From: Entophlyctis helioformis
Lineage: Eukaryota > Chytridiomycota > Chytridiomycetes > Chytridiales > Chytriomycetaceae
Length of the DNA stretch: 64,000 bases
NCBI GenBank assembly: GCA_025526915.1
Contig: JAHLKH010000045.1
Coordinates: 62,001-126,000 of the forward strand
Direction of reading: 5' to 3'
Below are positions 1 to 13,200 of the stretch, piece after piece; position 1 is the stretch's first letter, and each line of letters opens with the position of its first letter. Position numbers and translations under genes: made by a program. Under the pieces are notes generated by a model. The model searched no databases and was not told where the DNA came from. It was given only the letters and a program-made list of their open reading frames with translations.

Positions 1-3000
1 CCGCGAAACGCCAGTGACCCTCTCCGCCCAGCCGCTCACCGACATGGCATAGTCGCCAAACGGCAGCTTGGCATCAAACTCGTGGATAAAGTCCAGGTAC
101 GCCTTCTGGCCCGGCTCGGGCGACACAAACTCCTGCAGCGACACCTTGGCGAGACTGTTGGCGACCGCCTGGTGATCGCTCAGACACTTGACCACAACGG
201 CCGAATTGCCCGTCTCGCGGAACGCCTGCAGGATCTCGCCCTTGAGATCGCCGTGCTGCAGCAACGGTTTGTACGACGACGCATAAAAGTCGTAGGCGGC
301 GCTGACGTCCGTGTCGGCCTGCGGGTAGTAGATCTGCTTCGGGCTGAGGTCGCGCACTGCGTCCATGAATGGGTTCAAGGTGTGCTGGATGATCATGCTG
401 ACGTGGCGCGAGATTTCGGCGACAACGACGGAGAGGGAGGACGGGCCCAGGATGCGCAGGATGGCGTGGAAGTGACGCTCGCCGAAAAAGTCTTTGAAGA
501 TGCCGTGGTGGGCGGCGTAGGCAACCGACAGCGATTTGGCGCCGTACAGATACATGGGCCGGGTCTTGGGAATGTGCGGGCGTTGGATGGGCTCCGTGTA
601 AAAGACGGGGCTGCGGACAAACCGCTGGGTGGTGCTGTTGAAGCAGAAGTTGGGGATAATGTCGTTGACGATCTCGTGGATGGTGTGGGAAAGGATCCGC
701 CCGTTTGATGCGCCGAGTGAGAGCGAGTCGTCGCACTCTGACACCATCTGGTCATAGTCTTCCAGCTGCACGTGTGCTGCAAGCAGCTCTCGCGTCAATC
801 TTGCGCTTTCAAGCAGGGAGTCCAGCTCCTGTGAGGGCATTACGCGTGCATACGCAATGATCAGTGCCACTCCTGCTACGTGCTCGAGTCATTCACGGCC
901 GGAGATACTTGCCACAATGTTGAGCAAATCACTCGACTCGAACCGCACGAGAGCAACATCAATGCTGCGGCGCAAGTACTGGTTGAAGATCTGTGACAGA
1001 ATCTTGCCAACATCGATGCTTCGACCAAGCAGCTGTATGCATGCAATCATTCAACGCGTTAGCAATCCAGCGGCGCTACTGCGTGGCCATGCAGCGCCAC
1101 CTCCACCTTGAGATCCTTTTGCTTGAGGATGAACTCGTACGACGTGCTGTTGAGCGAGTCTTGGCTGTGGATGACATCCAGCTCGTTCTTGATATCCGAT
1201 GGCAGTGACAGTCTGTCGCACATTGTCAGCAACAAGCGTGGCCAATGATTGTGCACCACACTGGCTGATCCCATCCGCTTACAGTGATGCCTGCTTCTTG
1301 TAGTGCACAAAGATGCGCTGGCCGAGCTTGAACATGAACTGGTCGAAACACAGGTTGACTTCGGCCTCGATCTCGTCAAAGATGACGCGGCTCTTGAGAT
1401 CATACAGCGTTTTGGCTCCAGAGTCGTTGTAGAGATCCAGCGGGTAGAACGCGTATCTGCAAAATGCATCGTGTGTGAGACGCATCGTCGGCCTGAAATG
1501 GCAATCAGAGATGCATACTGGATGGTGTCGGCGCTTTGCGAGTCCAGAATGAACTCTGTCAAGATCCATGGCAGCGACGTGCTGATTGGAAACTGTCGTC
1601 CCAACACCGCATGCCAACACAGCAAGGTGAGTGTCGCAGTCTACAGCAGTATGATCGATTCGACGCTTACCTGCACCTGCTTGCTGAGCTCAAGGTAAAA
1701 CTCCTTGAACCACAAGTTTGACAAATCCGAGCATTCGCGGATCGTTTCTGCGAGCCGCATCATGGACGGGTAAAAGAAACTCTCGTCAAAGAATCGCTGC
1801 AGCTCGGCCACCTGCGCATCTTTGAACGCCTTTTCCTTGATCAGTCCGCCCTTCATGCCCTTGGACTTTTCGTTGAACATGAAATCCATCATCGTTCTTG
1901 CAAAATGGAGCTATGGGCAGTGTCGACATGAGTCAATTCAGCCATCTTCAGCGCAGCTGTCCGTTTTAGCAAGACGGCATGCAACACTTGCCTGGCTGAT
2001 CGAGATGGGATTTGCGCGCGATCCAGTCTCTGCAGGCGACTGTGCGCCTTTTTGTGCGGCATCGTCGTCCACAGTGCCGTCCACCACAACGTCCCTCACA
2101 TACTTGAGTAGCCTGCATAACTCGCAATCAGTGGTCTGCAAGCATTGAATCGCACAGAGTATCCACTCACGGTGCGGCCGGCTTCTTCTTCTTCGTGGCG
2201 CTGGCAAAGTATTCGGTGATGTTGCCTCGCATGAACACCTGGCAGTCGCGGTAAATCGTTCGATCAACTGCAGACTGCAGGAGCACAATGTTCTGCTCAA
2301 ACAACGCAGCCAGGTTCTTGATCATGGCGATGTACTGAGGGCATATCTTGTTAGGCTGCAAAGTGCAAGGAGGTGGGCAAGCCGTTGAGCATTGCAACTC
2401 ACCTCGACCAACACGCGCTTATCCTCGCTGTCGTAGTTGTATCTCACAGCCTGCAATGCGACGCTCGTCAGCCATTTTCATGGAAAGTGCATCGCGTAGC
2501 CAATCAACTTGCCAGCTCATAGCTTGTGGCTGTATCTGGAATGGACGAGCCTCCTCCTGCGACGGCTGGATTCGTAAACTTGTATGCCGCCTGCTCAATG
2601 ACCTTGGCAGTAAAGTCGGACATGAGCCGCAGACCCGTCAATGCCGTCTCATAGATTGTCTTGCAGTCGTCGGCCGACATTGGTCCTGCATGAAGCGTCT
2701 TCCGAGCCTTTGTCTATGGAAAGCACCATGACACGAAAGCGTGGAGAGTGAGCATGCTGGATGAGATGGATACTCGTCTTGGCATCGCCGAATGTGCCGG
2801 ACTCACAGCAGCAAACAGCATTGTGGCGCGTGCAATGTACTCCCTGTACTCGATGCGATTTGACTGGATATACGACGACAACTTGAATGCACGCTGCAGG
2901 TTTGCTTTGACAGCGTCGTCTGCTGTGCCCAGATCCCACTTGCCACCGCCGATATGCGGAGCCTTGGCAAACACGGATGGGAGCGACACGACAATGTCTC

Positions 3001-4501
3001 CAAAGAGGGGAACAAATGGCATGGCCTGGGATCATTTCCGGCTGTTAGCATCCATCCCACAGAGGGTTGATGAGCGAGTCGTGTTGGATTACTTTGAAGA
3101 TCTTGCCGAGCTTGTCGAGCTTGAGCTTCTTGCGTTTGGTAATGTCACGCTCATCGCTCTCGCCGTCCAGCAGAGCCACTGCAAACGCCATGGCCTGGAC
3201 ACGCCAAATGTGAGTGACGATTGTTGACGCATTGGACGAGCAGGGCGGCGCTGGGCACTCACTCTCAAGTATACATGCTTTGCCGTCGGAATGAGGTAAT
3301 GATTGGTCTCGATGGCATCGACGCACAGGTTGATCATGTCGTGCAGGATGTCTTCGTATGTGTTGCTCATGGTCGCTAGAGCCTTCTTGATGTCAAGCGC
3401 AAACTGGTCTGGCTGTGCCAGAAAGAATGCAAGCTTTTGCAGCAGTCCAAGCTCAGACTCGGCCTGATCCTTGGGGAAGTTGGTGAGGGCCCTGCGAATC
3501 GAGTCGGTGGTCCAGATGAGTTTCATCGCCAGCATGGCATGAATGGATGTTGGGCCGGCTGGGTAGAGTCACTTACCGTTTGTACATGGACAAGTCATTG
3601 TTCATGGATCCCTTCATGTTCTTCATCGTGTCCAGGCTGAGACAGAGATCGAGGACATGCGCAACCATAAGCAGGTACGGCTCGGACGGGAACAGATCAC
3701 GCTCGCGGATGTCTGGGATGATGGAAGCAATGGCGTCTGTGAAAACAAGCACCAGCTTGTCGCGGAACGACATGAGCTGGATCATGCGGCCAATCTCGGG
3801 ACGCAGGACTTCGTACGTGCGGCGATACAGGTATTCCTTGTTGTCCTGGTTGTGCGCTTGCACCTGACCGACGGAGCACGTTGACGGCACCGCTCAGTAC
3901 AAGCAGGCAGCCGTGCAGACCAGTGTATTTCATGCGTGTACCTGTGGAATGGCACGGCCGCAGCTGCGGAACGAGTACAGTGTATAGACCAGCTGGCGGC
4001 CTTCGTTCAAAACCTCTTGCTGTCGATGGGTTGCAGTGCGGCCGTGGCGTTGGATGGAACGCGACGGCACACGCAGCACATGAACGCACAGACAGCAAGG
4101 TCAGATGGCGGCCATGGCTTCGGCGACAGCACATGCTTGCAAGCCCATCTTACAAGCTTGGCGATTTGGGTGGCCTCTTTGAAAAAGTACTTGCAGGCAG
4201 CAGCCTTCTCGCCGCTCTTGGCCTCGACATACTGGTCAATGTCAAAGTAGGACGAGTCTGCAAAGTTGACGGTCGCCAGGTCGCCCACTGTCACGGGCGG
4301 ATACGATGCCCATGCTTGCGGTGCCGTGCGCGGCGTTGCCAGGCTCGCGAGTCGCGACAATGCGTCGGTTGCCGTTTCTGCAGCGACTGCGCCGGCCGTC
4401 TTCTTGGCTGGCGTCTGCACTGCGCTGCCTCCTCCTGGCACGACGCCGGCAGCAGCAAACGCAGCAGCAGCAGCGGCAGCAGCTATACTTGGAGAAGCCA
4501 T
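1..4501 (-). CDS. CYFIP: CYFIP/Sra-1 (PIR121) subunit of the SCAR/WAVE complex, 3' end outside window
   Basis: Multi-exon gene read leftward, with ATG at 4501 and the C-terminus beyond base 1. CYFIP is the Rac1-binding subunit of the SCAR/WAVE complex, which activates Arp2/3 to build branched actin. Seen: a poly-Ala N-terminal leader; the family segment ending FRSCGRAIPQ (about 3950-4010); then YEVLRPEIGRM and the LKNMKxSxxNDxSxYKR block (here DTMKNMKGSMNNDLSMYKR, near 3573-3640). Further left are the C-terminal repeats typical of CYFIP, including HGIFKDFFGERHFHAILRIL (near 460-520), which parallels the animal FKDxxGERHFKAI motif. Introns of about 60-100 nt interrupt it. The complex is absent from most terrestrial fungi but kept in zoosporic lineages that crawl, which supports the organism call. 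Individual exon borders were not all resolved. Confidence 0.9.
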
Positions 4502-5205
4502 GTTCGTGTTTGCGCGAGTGAGTCGAACCAGTTCGCGTCGGCGACGTTTCCGGCACTTTGCTCATCGCCAACTAGACCTAATCGTATAATGACTGTGTTC
4601 CTGAGGTGTGTGATGCATGCCGACTGCAATGAACTGCACTGCAATGGACTGCAATGGACTGCACTGCGCTGCACTTGATATGCTCGTTGTGTCGGCCATG
4701 GCTGCAGGCCGTCTCTTGGATGCAGCGACTGCATGCCGCCGAGCGTGACGCTTTCAGTCACAGGTCCTCCTTTGGCTTATCGCCGCCCACGCAACACAGC
4801 GCAGCGGCATAGAAACGACGCACGCCTTTGGCTGGCTGGGTTGTGCCCAGCAGTCGGAAGCCATCGCGGGCGGACTGCCGTTCATGCTGCACTCCATGGC
4901 CCGCACGCTCACTCTAGCCGACTGCCTCCGCTTGAATGCGCATGCGCTGTGTTGTTGGTGGCGCGGTTGCTGGACGCAGAGAAGACGCCGCATTCCTCAA
5001 GACCCCGCCGCGCAAGCACCCGCAGAGGACGACCATCCAGCACTGGTGCGTCTGCCCCTAGTTCTGCTGTCCGAGGGCGGTGGCTGCCCCATGCCATGCC
5101 ACGTTATGCACGCTCACCCGACCCGCAAAACTGATGCGCCATCTCGGCATGGCTGGCTGCGACATGGCTGTGACGCAATCGGGTGTGGTATGACGATGCG
5201 GTGTG
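4502..5205. other. Divergent intergenic region, CYFIP / WD40 gene
   Basis: About 0.7 kb between two genes transcribed away from each other, so it should hold both promoters. A short imperfect repeat of the form TGCAATGGAC/TGCACTGC lies at about 4625-4676. No convincing ORF or RNA gene seen. An extra 5' exon of the WD40 gene could lie here, since its first coding exon may be entered through an acceptor near 5223. Confidence 0.4.
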
Positions 5206-6623
5206 ATGCGATGCGAATCCATTCACAGGCAGCTGCGCGACTTGGTCGCGTGCCCCACAAGCCGCAAAGAGGTGTTCTATGTCAACCAAAACGCCGTGTA
5301 CTCGCTCAACACAGAGACGCAGGAGGTACGTTGCAGCGTGCGTGCGTGCGTGCGTGTCGCCTGCCTCCCACGGCCCTTGTCGGTCTGTTGACAATGGCAG
5401 CACCTTCTCTCGTCACGTGTGGCGCATAGGCAACTCCAGCCCTCCGCGATCTGAGCTTCTCTCCAACCTCCATGACAACAGGGTTAGTGCCAGACAGCGG
5501 CAGTCGACCGGCTGTACCCAGCTGACAATGCCATGCGTAACAACCACCGCTTGGTCCAGATGCGGATACCTTGCTGCAGGCGGACAGCGATCGCAGGTCA
5601 TGATCAGACAGCTGTCGTCAACTTGGCATGCGCAGACAACCGTCGGCGGCTCAATCAACAACGCCATGAACATCTCAAGCCATGCCGGCAATACCCGTCT
5701 GCTGATCTGCAACAACGACCAGACCATCAAGGTCTATTCACTCCCCGGCCTCCAGCGCATCACAAGCATCACGCTGCCAACGGCTGTCAACTATGCGTCG
5801 GTCAGCCCAGATGGCCGCAAGATGATTGCTGTCGGCGACACACCAGACGTGTTCCTCTACAACATCAGTCCAAGCGGCAGCTATGAGCGCGTAGCGACCA
5901 TGTCAGGTAAACATGGACGTTTTCCTGCATCTTGCGGCCAAATCTGACGTTGCATGTGTAACCACCTGGCCGGCAGCATCGACCGATGCTGGATTCTCGT
6001 GCTCTTGGAACCAGTCGTCTGAAAAGTTTGCAGTCGCGAGCCAGGATGGCTTCGTCTCTGTTTGGGATATCCGTAGCAGCAACAAGCTCGTTCAGCTTGG
6101 ATCGAAGCAGGCAGGCGGTGATGCAGTACGTTTAGGCGATTGATTCTCGCTTCATGTGCGGCTTGGCCAGCGATCAGTTTAGGCAAAACGGCACTGATGC
6201 ATTCCCACAGAATCCGCAGGTGAAGGGTGCCTGTCGCTGTGTCAAGTTCTCCACATCAGGCTCGATCGATCTGCTGATGTACAGCGAGGTGAGTGACAGA
6301 GTGTGCGGCATGCAACTACCGACACTGCCCTAAAGCCAGTTCTTGTCCAGCATGTATCATACGTCAATGTGGTGGATGCGCGGTCATTCAACGAGCGGCA
6401 ATCCATCCGCGTCTCCCCGCCAGGCACGGATCAGCACATATCAGGCATTGCCTTTTCGCCAGACAGCAAGAGCGTATTCATTGGTGGGATTTGCTTCCTC
6501 CCTGTCTTGCTGAGATGGCATCCCATGCTGATCACATGCTTAACAGGATCAGAGAGCTGTCTGCTGGAGCTCGAGGTCGATACCATGACACGCAGATGCT
6601 TCCCTGAAGGTTCCATCAACTGA
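5206..6623 (+). CDS. WD40-repeat protein of the DUF2415 type, function unknown
   Basis: Seven exons joined by phase: 5206-5325, 5430-5482, 5560-5906, 5977-6125, 6211-6288, 6351-6483, 6547-6623, giving 318 residues with phases closing exactly. Seen: an N-terminal QLRDLVACP segment, LSFSPTSMTT, a GYLAAGGQRSQVMIRQL strand, INNAMNIS, LLICNNDQTIKVYSLPGL, VNYASVSPDGRKMIAVGD, FAVASQDGFVSVWDIRS, then VDARSFNERQSIRV. These are repeated WD40 blades with the conserved fungal/plant DUF2415 pattern. Proteins of this family are soluble propellers with no assigned role. The start at 5206 is tentative because an upstream exon could splice in. An AATAAA follows the stop. Confidence 0.8.
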
Positions 6624-6632
6624 AGCCGCACT

Positions 6633-6638
6633 AATAAA
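6633..6638 (+). terminator. AATAAA polyadenylation signal of the WD40 gene
   Basis: AATAAA sits 9 nt after the TGA of the WD40/DUF2415 gene. Position and sequence fit a 3'-end signal; no transcript evidence is available. Confidence 0.45.
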
Positions 6639-6712
6639 CTGGATTATGGGCAGACTTTGGGCATTGAGGAGTGGAGAGTGATGCCATACTTGGAATACAA
6701 TGGCAGCCAATC

Positions 6713-7164
6713 TTCCAGCGTGTCTGCGGTACAGCGGCACCGTCAAGCCAGGCCGTGATGCATCACAGTCAGTTGCAACATGGAAGTGTGATTGTTGCGT
6801 ACCTCTGGTTCCTGTCTGATGGAGCCGAAAAATGACCAACATGTGGTTTCATGGTGTAGTCGGTTATCACACCTGTTTAACACACAGGAGGTCTCCGGTT
6901 CGATCCCGGATGAAACCATTTTGCCCTGCTGGGCATCCGTTTTGCATCTCGAGACATTCCTGCCACTCACAGTCCCATCTGGACGGCACTGGGTCTGCTC
7001 TTTTGCTGACGCAGTGTGCGCTGGCCGTCTTGTGTCGATTGCCGTCGAGAGAGCGACCAGAAAGGGAAGACGGGCGAGTGAAACTTGTTGATCTGCCATC
7101 TGGGTCTGGCGGTGTGGCATGGCTGGCATATCAACACAATGCCATTCATGTCTCTGGGCTGTCT
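6713..7164 (+). repeat. tRNA-bearing direct repeat, copy 1
   Basis: About 450 bp nearly identical to 44062-44500 in the same orientation. The shared block begins TTCCAGCGTGTCTGCGG, contains the whole tRNA-Val gene, and ends near CCATTCATGTCTCTG. Similarity runs about 130 bp upstream of the tRNA and about 240 bp downstream. The divergence is concentrated just upstream of the tRNA (about 6775-6830). Confidence 0.85.
6845..6918 (+). tRNA. tRNA-Val (anticodon AAC), copy 1
   Basis: A complete cloverleaf can be folded by hand. Acceptor GGTTTCA pairs with TGAAACC, followed by discriminator A. The anticodon stem CCTGT/ACAGG encloses loop TTAACAC, so the anticodon is AAC (valine, GUU/GUC by inosine). 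The T arm is TCCGG-TTCGATC-CCGGA and includes the B-box GGTTCGATCCC. No intron. TTTT follows directly as a Pol III terminator. Confidence 0.95.
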
Positions 7165-7224
7165 CTGGGATATCGTTAAAAATGAACTTTAACCACACCT
7201 TGTCAACCATCTTTGTTCGCCAGA

Positions 7225-10200
7225 ATGGGCGGTGGACTCTATGGAGAAATCGAGCTCGGGTATGCGCAGTCGCTTCCATGCCATTCCATCCTAGAGTTGA
7301 TACTGCTGCTCAACCACAGACACGCACACCGACTGGCTCCAACCCGACTGACTGGCCGACTGGCTGTCCATGCCGTCATACAACAACGGCCGATATGTCC
7401 TTCATTGAAACGACGCGACCCACTCGACCCATTCGACTCACAGCAAGTCGCGTGGCCACACCGCGGTATGCCCGCCCGTCTTTGTCAAGCCCAACCTCTT
7501 CTGCTACGTTTCGGGCAACAGCGTCAATGCTGTCGACACATCGCATGTCACTGCCCTTGAAAAGACGACCCCGGACCCAACGGAAACGCATCCGTCGGCC
7601 GAGCATACGGCTCAGTTTGGTCCGCAGCAGCTCTCTGGTCACGTCAACCCAGAAACGCACACCAAGGTTGTCGTTGCCGATTCGCAAATTTCAGCCTTTG
7701 CCGTCTATCCGCGCGAAACCATCATCGCGTTTGTTGAAAGCCGCTCGACCGTTGTCAAGCTGGCAAAGTGGGGCCAAGGCACCGGCTTGACGAGCATCCT
7801 CGGAAAGCTGGAAGGTGAGTCGGCCTTGATACGAACCATGTTGTCGTTCCGAGTCTAACCGGTCTGCTGGCTTGGCTCGGATCTCACAGCCATAAAGGAC
7901 AGCCAGATCACATCGCTATGCTTTTCGGCCGATGGGCAGTATCTCGCGGCCCTTGGCGACCTGCCCACGTACCAGATCACCATCTGGCACTGGCGCACTC
8001 AGAAGATGATCTCCAACGGCCCCAATGGATCTCCTGCATCGTACATCTCGTTTGACCCCCACGACTCAAAGCGTCTCTGCACGTCTGGAAAGTCCGGGGT
8101 CGTGAGTTTCTGGAAGCTCAAGGTTGGATTCAAAAAGTTTCTGCTCATCCCAACGTAAGCAGTGCATGTTCTGCCGCCTTGCCTACGAGTCAATTGCGGC
8201 CAACTGACAGGGACACGCCATGCTATGCAGCATCGGCGCAGAGCTGCCCAAACAGCCCATCAAGGAGACCGACACGCCAACCAACAACCTGCTGGCGTCG
8301 CTGCGCTTTGATTCGCATCGCAGCGATGAAAAGGAGCCGCTAAAGGTGGCACCGTGCAGACATATCTGGAGTCCAGGCCACCGCGTCTATTGCAGCAGCG
8401 ATGATGGCACTGAGCTGTACCAGTTTGATCCCGAGTCTGGTGCATGCGAAATACTCGTGTCATCAAAGCGCGATCCGGTGCTTCTTGAACCGTTGAAACC
8501 AGATCATCCGCAGAGCAGTGTGTTTGGCCCTCCGGGAAGTCTTCTTTGCCTTGCCATGAACACGCATGGCTTCATCACGGCTGGAAAGGTGTGTGCCTGC
8601 CTGCATAGTCAGTCCAGGCGACCGTGGCAATTGCGTGGAGATGACTGACTGCAGGAGCCACAGGACGGTGTTGTGCGCATGCTGGACGAGCGCGGCACTC
8701 TCAAGACCGCAGTCAATGTCACCAACGGCATTCCGATTGTCGAAATGTCTCTGTCGCCCGACTATCGTCAGGCGATCGTGCAGGCCAGCGACACACGCAT
8801 CTATGTCGTCAACCTCGCCAAGGAAAAGGCACTCATGGCTGTGAACAGAGACTGCCGCGGCACACTTGCCGTTGGAAGCTTTGTGCTTGCAAGCAAGGCT
8901 GTGACTATTGGCTCCAACGGCCTGCTGCAGCTGTGGGACATTGAGAAGCAGATCTTGATCCGTCGGTTTGCGACAAAATCGTCGCCATCGAGTCTCGCGA
9001 CAAGCCCCGTGTCGTATCTGGTCGGTGTGGGTTCATCGACCGGCCATGTGCGCATCTACGACACCAGCAACATGTACGATCACGCACCCAAGCTCGTTTT
9101 TCTTCAAAAGATCCACAAGAGCCCCGTCACCAAGGTGCGGGTTTCGTCAAAACGAACACGCCCATTAGGCGATGCTGACTGCTGTGCATATGCATGAACA
9201 GATTTCGTTTGAAAGTGGCGGCAGGTACATGATGTCGGCCGCGGACGACGGCAACGTGTTCCTATATGACGTGTTTGAAAAGTTCAAGGTGGTCGGGTAT
9301 CTGGTCATTTCGGGCAAGTTCACTGGAGCCATGTGGCACTTTGAGGAGCTCGAAGACAAGCCAGCAGTGAGTTTTCTGCCGTGCTTGTTGGCAATGGGGT
9401 CGCGCGGCTGACCATGACACTACTCTGATGGACTCTGCAGTTTCTGCGGCTCTATGTGCTGTCGTACGAAGAGCCCATCCGATCGACTCTTATCTACCGC
9501 TTTGAGCTTCCCCTTGACAAGGAGATTTCTGGATCTGGCGAAGACGGGCTTCGGATCTCCATTTCGATTGTGCAGCAGCTTGTGTACAAGTTTGACGATT
9601 GCATCACAGACATTGCGATCCTGCCAAGGTGAAGCAGCGCGCAATGTCTTGCAGCTGTTGGTGATACTGACGTTGCATTCAATCAACTAGCCATCTTTCT
9701 GCTGGGAGAGAGACGTTCTACCTGCTCTCGCACGAGCGCAAGCTCAAGGTTGTGACTGCGCCGTCCAATCCGACCATTGTCTCGGACAAAATCCAGCTGG
9801 GGGCTCCATCATCCGAGGTCAGTCATACACCCGGCAGTGCAAGTGTCTGCTGATGATGCCATGATGATAGCTTCGTGCTCACCATCGCCACGCATGACAG
9901 TACACGGACCATCAACGATCGCCGGCACACCTTGCGCAATCCAACACTCGCGAATGGCTCTTGACGTGGGCACCGGACGGTATCATCACAGTGCGATCGC
10001 TCCTCGAGCCCGAACGGAGCATCAAGGTGTACGCGCACGATCCGTACCTAGGAGGAGTGCAGGATGCCGTCTTTAGTCGCGATTGCCGATTCATCCTGAC
10101 AGTCGGCGGAGACGGCCTTTTCCGTCGCTGGGACTGGAAGTACAGCACTGGCGGTCGCCGTGTTGCCCTTGAGGCTGCCGATAATGCAGAGACGCTGGCC

Positions 10201-13200
10201 GACGAGCGTCGCGCTATCGGTGACGAAATCTCAAGCCGCGTTGCCATGATTGTGCAATCCACTCCAGTCAGTGACGAAACGCCATCATATTCATTCGCTG
10301 TGTCCATGTGGCTGACGTTGAATGGCTTAGATTGAAGACAGGGTCGATGCTGCGGCGGAAGATACGATCCTTGAGGCACTCGAGCGAGGCAAAAAGGTCG
10401 ATGTGCAAGCCCCTGGAGAAAAGGATGTATGTAGCCAGATCTGGATACGTGTCTTGGAAACGTTCTGACAGGTGAATCCATATGCGCTGGCAGTCCTACC
10501 AAGCCATGATGGACACCAAGGTCAAGTCCATCACAGACAAGCTGGTTCGCGCCATGGAAAAGAACGACACGGTTCCGCCACTTGAGCAGATTGACCGCGA
10601 AGAGTTTATTGTTGACTTTGAGGAGCGCGACCGACTCATCAGCGAGGCCGATGCCCGCATCCGAGGAATCCGAAACCAGATCGAGGAAGAGAATCTGAAG
10701 AAGCGAGTGATCCGCAATCGGATAAAGGTGAGAGACTCGCAAAGGATGAGCGAGGCTTGGCCGAGTGGCAGCGACCGTTTGCTGCAATACTCATATAGCA
10801 TCGGATGTGAAGCGCGAGTGCTGGGACTCGATGGAAGTGGTCGGACAGGCAATCAAGTCGTTCAGCAAGGAGACAATGACCAACAGGCTTACTGAAGTGC
10901 CCAACTACCCTATCCGAAAGAGAAGCAAGGACGAGCTTCGCTGGATCGAAAAGATCAAACGACTGCGCCGCGTACAGCTGGCTGTCCATAATGCCACAAT
11001 GGTAGGGTACCGGATGGAGTGCGGGCCAGTGCGGGCTAGTGAGGAGACAGAATAGGCGATTGGTCTGGGTATGCGGCTGACCCTATTGTATCATCATAGA
11101 AAAAGTCTGTCCAGGAGGAAGCTGCAGAGGATGTAAGGGGTTGGCAGTCTGAAATGCCATGCATCACGCCGAGGCACACTAACAGCAGATGGCTCGCAAT
11201 CTGTGTAGCACGTCGAAGAGGCAGACCAGTCCAAGAAAGTCGTTGGCACAAACAGCAAGAATGCAGCATTGCTATACGATCCGTTCGAGCTGACGACAAA
11301 CGAGCGCCGACGCATCCAAGTTACGCTGCTGGGCGAGTATATCCTCGACATCAAGGTATGCATGAAGAACGCCTTGCCAGCCACTCTTTGTTGATGCTGG
11401 ACTGAGGGCTGCACAAACAGACCGAGTACAACGATCGGTTCAAAGATATGGCAAAGACAAAGCAGGACGAGATGACCAAGATTGAGGAAAAGAACGAGCG
11501 CATCACGACGATCCTCGGGCAACTCCAGCTCCAAGAGTCTGTCTACCACCCAGAGCTTGATGACGACGAGGTTCCGAGCCGCATCATTGAAGTGCTGGAT
11601 TCCGAGGTCAAGATTGAGCGAGTAAGTGCTGCAAGTCGTTTGCCACCAGTGCAGATCATCCTGCTGACGGTTCTTCTCTTGTATCACGCAGTTCATTACG
11701 GCCGAGGAGCGCAAGCGGCTCGAAGAGAAGCGAAAGCAGGAAGAAGAGCGTGCGCGACAAAACGCCGAGGACAATTCACGGCAGCGAGCGCTCATGTCCA
11801 TGATGGGCGGCAAGCTTGAAGACCGGTATGCGTGACTGGATACGCGGACGATCACATCATGGCAGCAATACTCTGCGCTGACATGCTTTGAGTAGCACTG
11901 AGCAAGACGAAAAGGTCGAGCTTGTGCGGCCCGAGTGGATGAACAAGCCCAAGGAAGAAATGTCGGACGATGAGCGCAAGCAGCTCAAGGAGTTTGAAAA
12001 GAAAATGGCCATATTCAAGGTGGGCGAGCCAGTACGACGGCTCGAGATTGACGGATGTGCTGACCAACTGGCGCTTCCAGGACGAGCAAGAAAAGTACCG
12101 CAAGGCTTTGGAGACAGAGCTCCGCAAGTTGCAGGGCATCATTGTTGAGATCTGCGACAACTACGACACCCAGCTGCGCGAGTTTTACCGCAAGAAGCTC
12201 ACGATTGACCAGTACACTTACCAGTGCGAGTTGCGCATGATCAAGCTCGCACAGGCTGCGCTCAACAGCGAGGAAGACGAGCCAAAGGTACATGCCTGCG
12301 CATCGGCCAATGTCGACTGATGACTGCCAATCGGCTGTCCACTCAACACCAAGAAATGCAATGGCATCCATAGGAGCTACGCATTATGCAGCGGCTCGAG
12401 GAGCTCAAGCAAGAGAAGATGGTCTGCACAAACGAAATCCCAGAGATCAAAAAGGAGCTAGAGCGGTACCGCGAAGAGTACGAGTCGGCGCTCAAGCGCG
12501 ACAAGGAGGTTGAGCGCATCTTCAAGAAAGAGTTCCACGGCGTCGACTTTTACTTTGATGCGCTCATGCGGCTGTTCAAGCGACGCGATGCCGGCGCATC
12601 CGAGAAGGAAGATGGCAAGCCCAAGGAAGAGGACATGAATCCATTTGCGGCAGCTGAGCGTGACATGCCGCTCAACGAGGTTGACCCACCACCACTCAAC
12701 CAGGACGCCGACATGCCAGAGGGGCTCGGGGCCGATCTGTGGCACAAGCTGGTTGAGCTGCGCGACAAAAAGATTGCCGCTGAGCAGGAGGTGCTGGCGA
12801 CTGGCCGCAAGTTCAACGAGATGCAGGCGCTTGTGCAGAATGTGCTCGAGGAGAGCGATCGCATCCGCAACGAGACGGAGAAGATGTCAACTGAGCTGAC
12901 ACAGTTCCTCGAGTACAAGTTCCAGAACACGTACAACCTCGAGAGTCTGTTTGCGCTCAAGCAGGGACAGGTAAGGCATTTTGGCTGCTCTTGCTTGAAT
13001 GAATGCACAATGGCTAGAGTGCTAACGAGCATGCTATGCACAGGTGGAAGTGCCGCAAGCACCGGTTGTGACCGACTACACAGACGCAGTCCTCATCCAC
13101 CGCAGCGTCGTCGAGAAGCTCAACGACACGATTGTGTCACTCGGCAAAACCAAGGTGGACGCGCTTACGGAGATGAAGGACTACCGCAAAGGCATCCACG

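Noticed and set aside
6713..7164. tRNA-bearing repeat considered as a tRNA-derived SINE.
   Set aside because: The shared sequence extends about 130 bp upstream of the tRNA and no A-rich or simple-repeat tail or target-site duplication is visible.
10427..10500. Apparent frameshift between CFAP43 exons 10 and 11 when using the acceptor at 10471.
   Set aside because: The acceptor at 10493 gives a 67 nt intron and restores phase exactly, and the whole 23-exon model then closes at 1652 residues.
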